Source: JAUIAS01 sp030425395
GTDB lineage: Bacteria > Pseudomonadota > Alphaproteobacteria > Rhodobacterales > Rhodobacteraceae
Direction of reading: 5' to 3'
Length of the DNA stretch: 64,000 nt
Assembly: GCA_043553855.1 (NCBI GenBank)
Contig: CP121336.1
Location: forward strand, 2,046,001-2,110,000
The notes below the pieces were generated by a model. It worked only from the letters and a program-made list of their open reading frames with translations. It made no database searches and had not been told where the DNA came from. Shown piece by piece: positions 59,492-64,000 of this stretch. Within the stretch, counting starts at the first letter, position 1; each line of letters begins with the position of its first letter. Made by a program: the position numbers and the translations under genes.

Positions 59492-60379
59492 ATGTCCAAG
59501 GCCATGAAAATTGCGTATGGCAGTCTCTTCGTTGGCGTTCTCGTCCTCGGGATCAAGACGCTTGCCTGGTGGATGACAGGCTCTGTCGCGCTGTTTTCGG
59601 ATGCGTTGGAAAGCACGGTGAACGTGGCGACAGCCATCGCCGTGTTGTTGGCAGTGGGCTATGCGCAGCGCCCGGCGGACGATGATCATCCGTTTGGCCA
59701 TCACAAAGCCGAATATTTCAGTGCCGTACTCGAAGGTGTGATGATCGTCATTGCCGCCTTTGTGATCCTGCAAGCGGCTTGGGCGGCATTGCGCGATCCG
59801 GTGGCATTGTCAGAGCCGTGGGCCGGGCTGGGGGTGAATCTGTTTGCCAGCGCGATCAACGGCGGCTGGTGCGTGTTGTTGTTGCGGCAGGGCAGGGCGC
59901 TGAGATCGCCGGCGTTGGCGGCCGACGGGCGGCATCTGTTGTCAGATGTGGTTTCTTCGGTCGGGGTTGCCGTGGGCGTGGCGGCAGCGGTGTTGACCGG
60001 TTTGCATTGGCTCGATCCGGTTTTAGCGGCGTTTGTGGCGCTGAATATCCTCTGGTCGGGTTGGAGCGTGATCCGATCAAGCGTGGGCGGGTTGATGGAC
60101 GAAAGCGTGCCCGAAGAAGATCTCGCGCGGATGCGCAGCCTGATTTCCGCAAACGCCCGCGGTGCGGTCGAAGCGCATGACCTGCGCGCGCGACATGCAG
60201 GGGCTGCAACTTTCGTAGACTTTCACCTTGTCGTGCCAAGTGAAATGACCGTCGAAGCAGCCCATGACATTTGCGACAGGATCGAAGGTGCGCTCAAGGA
60301 AGATATCGCGCAATGCACTGTCACGATCCATGTGGAGCCTGATCACAAGGCCAAGCATGAAGGTATTGTCGTTCTATAG
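59492..60379 (+). CDS. Cation diffusion facilitator family transporter
   Basis: A 295-residue metal exporter with six membrane helices. The first metal-site aspartate is in ALFSDALESTVN (about residues 30-41) and the HPFGHHKAEYFSA motif follows near residue 67. A cytoplasmic metal-binding domain occupies the last 90 residues. Likely zinc, iron, manganese or cobalt efflux driven by protons. It stands 89 bases after mscL. Confidence 0.92.
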   Translation: MSKAMKIAYGSLFVGVLVLGIKTLAWWMTGSVALFSDALESTVNVATAIAVLLAVGYAQRPADDDHPFGHHKAEYFSAVLEGVMIVIAAFVILQAAWAALRDPVALSEPWAGLGVNLFASAINGGWCVLLLRQGRALRSPALAADGRHLLSDVVSSVGVAVGVAAAVLTGLHWLDPVLAAFVALNILWSGWSVIRSSVGGLMDESVPEEDLARMRSLISANARGAVEAHDLRARHAGAATFVDFHLVVPSEMTVEAAHDICDRIEGALKEDIAQCTVTIHVEPDHKAKHEGIVVL

Positions 60380-60415
60380 CAAAGCGCCGAGACTGACGCT
60401 TTGCCTTTGCTGTTC

Positions 60416-61537
60416 TTAGGCGGTTTTCAGGGCGAGCTGTGGGGACAACACGTCGATGCCCAAAGCCTTGCCAACAGCGTAATAGGTCAACTGGCCCGCG
60501 TGAACATTCAAGCCGTTCAAAAGATGTGGATCGTCAGCGCACGCCTGACGCCATCCCTTGTCAGCAAGCGCCAGCATGAAAGGCATCGTCGCATTGCCGA
60601 GTGCAATGGTTGAGGTTCGTGCGACGGCTCCGGGCATGTTGGCCACGCAATAGTGCATGATGCCGTCCACATCATAGATCGGATCCTGATGGGTCGTCGC
60701 GCGTGATGTTTCAAAGCAACCGCCCTGATCAATCGCCACGTCCACAATGGCCGCGCCCGGCTTCATGGTCGATAGTTGGTCCCGCGTGACAAGCTTGGGG
60801 GCCGCGGCACCGGGGATCAGAACTGCGCCAACAACTATGTCTGCCTCGGCCACCAGTTCGGCCGTATTGCCCGCGCTTGCATAGCTATTCTTGAACGTAC
60901 CACCGAACACGTCATCAAGATAGCGCAGGCGCGGCAGAGAGCGATCGAGAACGGTCACATCCGCGCCCATGCCTGCGGCGATCCGGGCCGCATGGGTGCC
61001 CACGACACCGCCGCCGATGACTACGACGCGGGCCGGGCCGACACCGGGAACACCGCCCATCAGCACACCGCGCCCGCCGTTGGCCTTTTGGAGCGTCCAG
61101 GCACCGACCTGAGGGGCAAGCCGACCGGCGACTTCGGACATGGGGGCCAGAAGCGGCAAGCCGCCATTGGCGTCGGTTACGGTTTCATAGGCAATTGCGG
61201 TGCAGCCCGAAGCGAGCAGATCCCTGGTTTGTTCGGGATCGGGGGCAAGATGCAAATAGGTGAACAAAAGCTGCCCTTCTCTCAGCATCTTGCGTTCGCT
61301 TGCCTGAGGTTCCTTGACCTTGACGATCATGTCGGCGGTGGCAAACATCTCTTCGGCGCTATCCACGATCCGGGCACCTGCGGCAACATAGTTGGCGTCT
61401 TCAAAGCCAGCCCCGGCTCCGGCACCTCGTTCAACAATCACCTCATGGCCATGAGAGATAGCCTCATTCGCGGCGTTGGGGGTAAGACCTACCCGAAATT
61501 CCTGTGGTTTGATTTCCTTTGGACAGCCGATTTTCAT
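60416..61537 (-). CDS. ald: Alanine dehydrogenase
   Basis: A 373-residue NAD enzyme that converts L-alanine to pyruvate and ammonia. The N-terminus MKIGCPKEIKPQEFRVGLTP, LLFTYLHLAPDPEQT, and the NAD motif GGGVVGTHAARIAAGMGADV near residues 176-195 are typical. It is divergent from an Lrp-type gene that probably regulates it, as in other bacteria. It ends 36 bases from the convergent cation transporter. Confidence 0.96.
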   Translation of the reverse strand: MKIGCPKEIKPQEFRVGLTPNAANEAISHGHEVIVERGAGAGAGFEDANYVAAGARIVDSAEEMFATADMIVKVKEPQASERKMLREGQLLFTYLHLAPDPEQTRDLLASGCTAIAYETVTDANGGLPLLAPMSEVAGRLAPQVGAWTLQKANGGRGVLMGGVPGVGPARVVVIGGGVVGTHAARIAAGMGADVTVLDRSLPRLRYLDDVFGGTFKNSYASAGNTAELVAEADIVVGAVLIPGAAAPKLVTRDQLSTMKPGAAIVDVAIDQGGCFETSRATTHQDPIYDVDGIMHYCVANMPGAVARTSTIALGNATMPFMLALADKGWRQACADDPHLLNGLNVHAGQLTYYAVGKALGIDVLSPQLALKTA

Positions 61538-61673
61538 GGTGATCCTCCTTGTTCCCTGTCATCCAGCATGCAGCAAAGGGCGCGCAATTTCCTTGAAAAC
61601 TTTGGGCGTGTCATTGATGCTTTGCGCGACAGAATTCGAATGAACCCAAGCAAGACGCAAAGGAATTGCGTAT

Positions 61674-62132
61674 ATGGCGCTGGATACGATTGATAGAAAG
61701 ATTTTGGCGGCGCTTCAAAAACGCGGGCGCATGTCCAATTCAGAACTGTCCGAACAGGTAAACCTGTCGCCATCGGCGTGCCATCGACGGGTGCAGCGGC
61801 TGGAGAAGGACGGCTATATCCGTGATTATGTCGCGCTGGTGGATGCCAGACGATTGGGTATGTCCACCACGGTGTTTGTCGAAATTACGTTGCAGGGACA
61901 GGCCGACGATCTTCTGGACGCTTTTGAAAAAGCCGTTTCGCGGATACCGGATGTTCTGGAATGTCACTTGATGGCGGGAACGGCGGATTACATTCTCAAG
62001 GTGGTTGCGGAAAATACCGAAGATTTCGCCCGCATCCACCGGCAGCATTTGTCACGGTTGCCGGGAGTTGCGCAAATGCAGTCAAGCTTTGCGCTGCGCA
62101 CGGTTTTCAAAACAACAGCCCTCCCAGTATAA
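61674..62132 (+). CDS. Lrp/AsnC-family regulator, probable regulator of ald
   Basis: A 152-residue regulator with N-terminal helix-turn-helix (DRKILAALQKRGRMSNSEL, LSPSACHRRVQRLEKDGYI) and a C-terminal RAM effector domain (VLECHLMAGTADYILKVVAE). The divergent alanine dehydrogenase makes alanine the likely effector. The 136-base gap is AT-rich and contains TTTGCGC and GAATTC elements that might be its sites. The next gene follows by 21 bases. Confidence 0.92.
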   Translation: MALDTIDRKILAALQKRGRMSNSELSEQVNLSPSACHRRVQRLEKDGYIRDYVALVDARRLGMSTTVFVEITLQGQADDLLDAFEKAVSRIPDVLECHLMAGTADYILKVVAENTEDFARIHRQHLSRLPGVAQMQSSFALRTVFKTTALPV

Positions 62133-62153
62133 GGTGCGGCAGGGAGGAACGGA

Positions 62154-63746
62154 ATGCAGTGGGATTTCATCATCGTCGGTGCCGGTAGCGCCGGATGCGT
62201 TCTGGCCAAGAGGCTGGGAGAAGCAGGCCACAAGGTGCTCTTGCTCGAAGCGGGCGGCAAGGACAACTATCACTGGGTCCATATTCCAATGGGTTACCTT
62301 TATTGCATCGGTAATCCGCGTACTGACTGGATGTTTCGAACGACCGAGGAAAAAGGTCTGAACGGGCGGTCCCTCGGATATCCAAGGGGCAAGCTGTTGG
62401 GTGGATGTTCGTCGATCAACGGCATGTTGTATATTCGTGGTCAAGCGGCTGACTATGATGGCTGGCGGCAGATGGGTCTCGCCGGATGGGGCTGGGACGA
62501 TGTTCTTCCTTATTTCAAGAAGTCGGAAGATTATGTGGAAGGGGAATCCGATCTGCACGGCGAAGGCGGCGAATGGCGGGTTGAAAACCAGCGCCTACAC
62601 TGGGATTTGCTGGATGATTGGGCCGATGCGGCGGCCGCTTGGGGCCTGCCAAGGGTCAGCGATTTCAACACCGGCAACAACGAAGGCGTGGGATACTATC
62701 GCGTCAATCAGCGCTCGGGTTGGCGGATCAACACGGCCAAGGCATTCCTGCGCACCGCCAAAGCCGATGGGTTAAAGGTCGAAACCCGCGCACATGTCCA
62801 AAGCCTTTTGTTCGATGGGAAACGGGTTGTCGGGGTACGATATGAACAAGGGGGTAGTTTTAAAGAAGCTCGCGCCGGACGAGAAGTCATCCTGTCTGCC
62901 GGCGCGATCGGCAGCCCTCAGATTCTTCAGCTTTCGGGGATCGGTCCCGAAGATGTACTGCGAAAGGTGGGGGTCAATGTTCGGCTCCACACGCCAGAAG
63001 TCGGTGCGAATTTGCAAGACCACCTGCAATTGCGTTGCGCATGGCGTTTGAGCGATGCCCTGACATTGAATACGCTGGCAAATTCCCTGTGGGGGAAGGC
63101 CAAGATCGGACTGGAATACGCGCTTCGCCGCACCGGGCCGATGTCAATGTCGCCGTCGCAGCTGGGCGCATTCGCCCGTTCGCGCCCCGATCTGGAAACG
63201 CCGGACCTTCAATATCATGTTCAACCTTTGTCGTTGAATGCCTTTGGCGAACCACTTGATGATTTTCCTGCGATCACGGCCTCGGTCTGCAACTTGCGTC
63301 CGCAAAGCCGGGGAAGCGTGACGATCGTTTCCGGCGATCACCGTGCGGCACCGCGCATCGCGCCCAACTACCTGTCCGCAGAGGGGGATCGTCAGGTCGC
63401 GGCATCTGCGATCCGTCAGGCACGTGCGATTATGGCCCAGTCACCTATGCAGCAGTATCTTCCCGAAGAGATCAAGCCCGGCCCCGTTGGCGACAGTGAC
63501 GAAGATCTTGCCCGAGCGGCCGGTGACGTGGGCACAACGATCTTTCACCCCACCTGTACGGTTCGGATGGGAACAGATGACAGCGCGCCAGTGGATGGGA
63601 CGTTGAAATTCCGTGGTTTGGGTGGCTTGCGCGTGGTTGATGCCAGCGTGATGCCGCGCATCACGAGCGGCAATACCAACTCTCCCACGATCATGATCGC
63701 CGAAAAAGCGGCGGATATGATCCTTGCGGATGCGCGGGGGGCTTAA
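62154..63746 (+). CDS. GMC-family FAD oxidoreductase (choline-dehydrogenase-like)
   Basis: A 530-residue flavoprotein alcohol dehydrogenase. The FAD motif GAGSAGCVLAKRLGEAG is at residues 8-24, GMC signature 1 is in LGYPRGKLLGGCSSINGMLY near residues 72-91, and signature 2 is GAIGSPQILQLSGIGP near 246-261. The active-site histidine is in FHPTCTVRMG and an asparagine is in SGNTNSPT. No signal peptide is seen. No betaine genes are near, so the alcohol substrate is open. It may be cotranscribed with the Lrp gene. Confidence 0.93.
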   Translation: MQWDFIIVGAGSAGCVLAKRLGEAGHKVLLLEAGGKDNYHWVHIPMGYLYCIGNPRTDWMFRTTEEKGLNGRSLGYPRGKLLGGCSSINGMLYIRGQAADYDGWRQMGLAGWGWDDVLPYFKKSEDYVEGESDLHGEGGEWRVENQRLHWDLLDDWADAAAAWGLPRVSDFNTGNNEGVGYYRVNQRSGWRINTAKAFLRTAKADGLKVETRAHVQSLLFDGKRVVGVRYEQGGSFKEARAGREVILSAGAIGSPQILQLSGIGPEDVLRKVGVNVRLHTPEVGANLQDHLQLRCAWRLSDALTLNTLANSLWGKAKIGLEYALRRTGPMSMSPSQLGAFARSRPDLETPDLQYHVQPLSLNAFGEPLDDFPAITASVCNLRPQSRGSVTIVSGDHRAAPRIAPNYLSAEGDRQVAASAIRQARAIMAQSPMQQYLPEEIKPGPVGDSDEDLARAAGDVGTTIFHPTCTVRMGTDDSAPVDGTLKFRGLGGLRVVDASVMPRITSGNTNSPTIMIAEKAADMILADARGA

Positions 63747-63757
63747 CCCCCCCCCCC
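63747..63757. repeat. Run of eleven C
   Basis: A homopolymer of eleven C follows the GMC stop codon directly. It lies outside both genes. It may vary in length between cells or be an assembly-length error, without effect on a protein. Confidence 0.6.
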
Positions 63758-63771
63758 GCGGCCGTGACCGA

Positions 63772-64000
63772 TCACTCTTCGGCAGGCGCGATCTTGTCTT
63801 GGGTCTTTGTGTCAAAATCGCTGGCGTCGTGGCGTTCGTGTAGTTGCAGGGACGGTTCACCGAAGGCTCGGTTGACCATCCGGCCCCGCAGCACGGCAGG
63901 CCGCGCATCAATCTGTTTGGCCCAACGCATGACGTTTTCATAGCTGGCCACATCAAGAAATTCCGCCGCGCTATAGAGCCGCCCCAGAACAAGTTGACCA
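63772..64000 (-). CDS. YghU-like glutathione S-transferase, C-terminal fragment
   Basis: The last 75 residues of a minus-strand gene whose start lies beyond the right edge. The end reads RWAKQIDARPAVLRGRMVNR, then EPSLQLHERHDASDFDTK and APAEE, close to the C-terminus of YghU-type disulfide-bond oxidoreductase GSTs. The thioredoxin-fold half with the active site is not visible. A different reading frame covers the same bases but shows no family features. Confidence 0.8.
   Translation of the reverse strand, partial: GQLVLGRLYSAAEFLDVASYENVMRWAKQIDARPAVLRGRMVNRAFGEPSLQLHERHDASDFDTKTQDKIAPAEE

Noticed and set aside
63441..63992. A 183-codon minus-strand frame at the right edge
   Set aside because: Another minus-strand frame there matches the YghU C-terminus, and this one runs antisense into the GMC oxidoreductase.
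1..64000. CRISPR arrays, tRNA or rRNA genes, insertion sequences, prophage
   Set aside because: No regularly spaced repeats, no cloverleaf with a TTCGA arm, no transposase or phage proteins and no long direct or inverted duplications were seen on either strand.

Overview
The window comes from a high-GC alphaproteobacterial chromosome. It is most likely a marine Rhodobacteraceae (Roseobacter-group) genome. The evidence is an F0 operon ordered I-a-c-b'-b and kept apart from F1, a MipZ-type ParA ATPase, a split rpsP-rimM-trmD-rplS-rpmE cluster next to ffh, a C4-TRAP transporter, SapC and DUF2783 proteins, many ATGA-coupled operons, and one good CtrA-type TTAA-N7-TTAAC box. I saw no tRNA, rRNA, insertion sequence, prophage or CRISPR array. 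No stretch longer than 300 bases is without a gene. Both edges cut through genes.

Positions 1-24046 are a catabolic district. Genes 1-7994 (minus strand) form a tightly coupled operon: reductase, Rieske oxygenase alpha and beta, acyl-CoA ligase, a thiolase-like protein without the usual catalytic residues, a DUF35/SDR fusion whose SDR part has lost its catalytic residues, an isatin-hydrolase-like cyclase, and an SDR. A divergent MarR regulator (8060) and a TRAP transporter (8625-11507) follow. My best reading is uptake and degradation of an aromatic or indolic acid, possibly indole-3-acetate through an isatin-type intermediate. A second module (11512-16295) holds a thioesterase, a MarR regulator and a two-subunit indolepyruvate:ferredoxin-oxidoreductase-like enzyme, which could supply aryl-acetates from aryl-pyruvates. 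A third operon (17115-23537, minus strand) is the homogentisate pathway: hmgA, a previously unlisted 58-residue membrane ORF, a fumarylacetoacetase, an MBL-fold protein, an MhaA-like flavoprotein hydroxylase with a small DUF2783 partner, and maleylacetoacetate isomerase. It is divergent from its own MarR regulator (23609).

Positions 24050-38369 are mostly housekeeping: mipZ, rpmE, rplS, trmD, a sulfotransferase-like gene, rimM, rpsP, chorismate mutase, two GNATs, ffh, azoreductase with a divergent LysR regulator, an EamA exporter, an ArsR regulator, the F0 operon and a GntR regulator. Positions 38586-50215 hold smc, a rhodanese, a lytic transglycosylase, a degenerate receiver protein behind a CtrA box, a glutathionyl-hydroquinone reductase, a PatB-type lyase, peptide deformylase plus a paralogue without its catalytic residues, fmt, two GlsB-like membrane proteins and an N-formylglutamate amidohydrolase. 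Positions 50321-64000 hold pyk, rpmI-rplT, an MFS carrier, pheS-pheT, ytoQ, mscL, a cation diffusion facilitator, alanine dehydrogenase with a divergent Lrp regulator, a GMC oxidoreductase, and the 3' end of a YghU-like GST.
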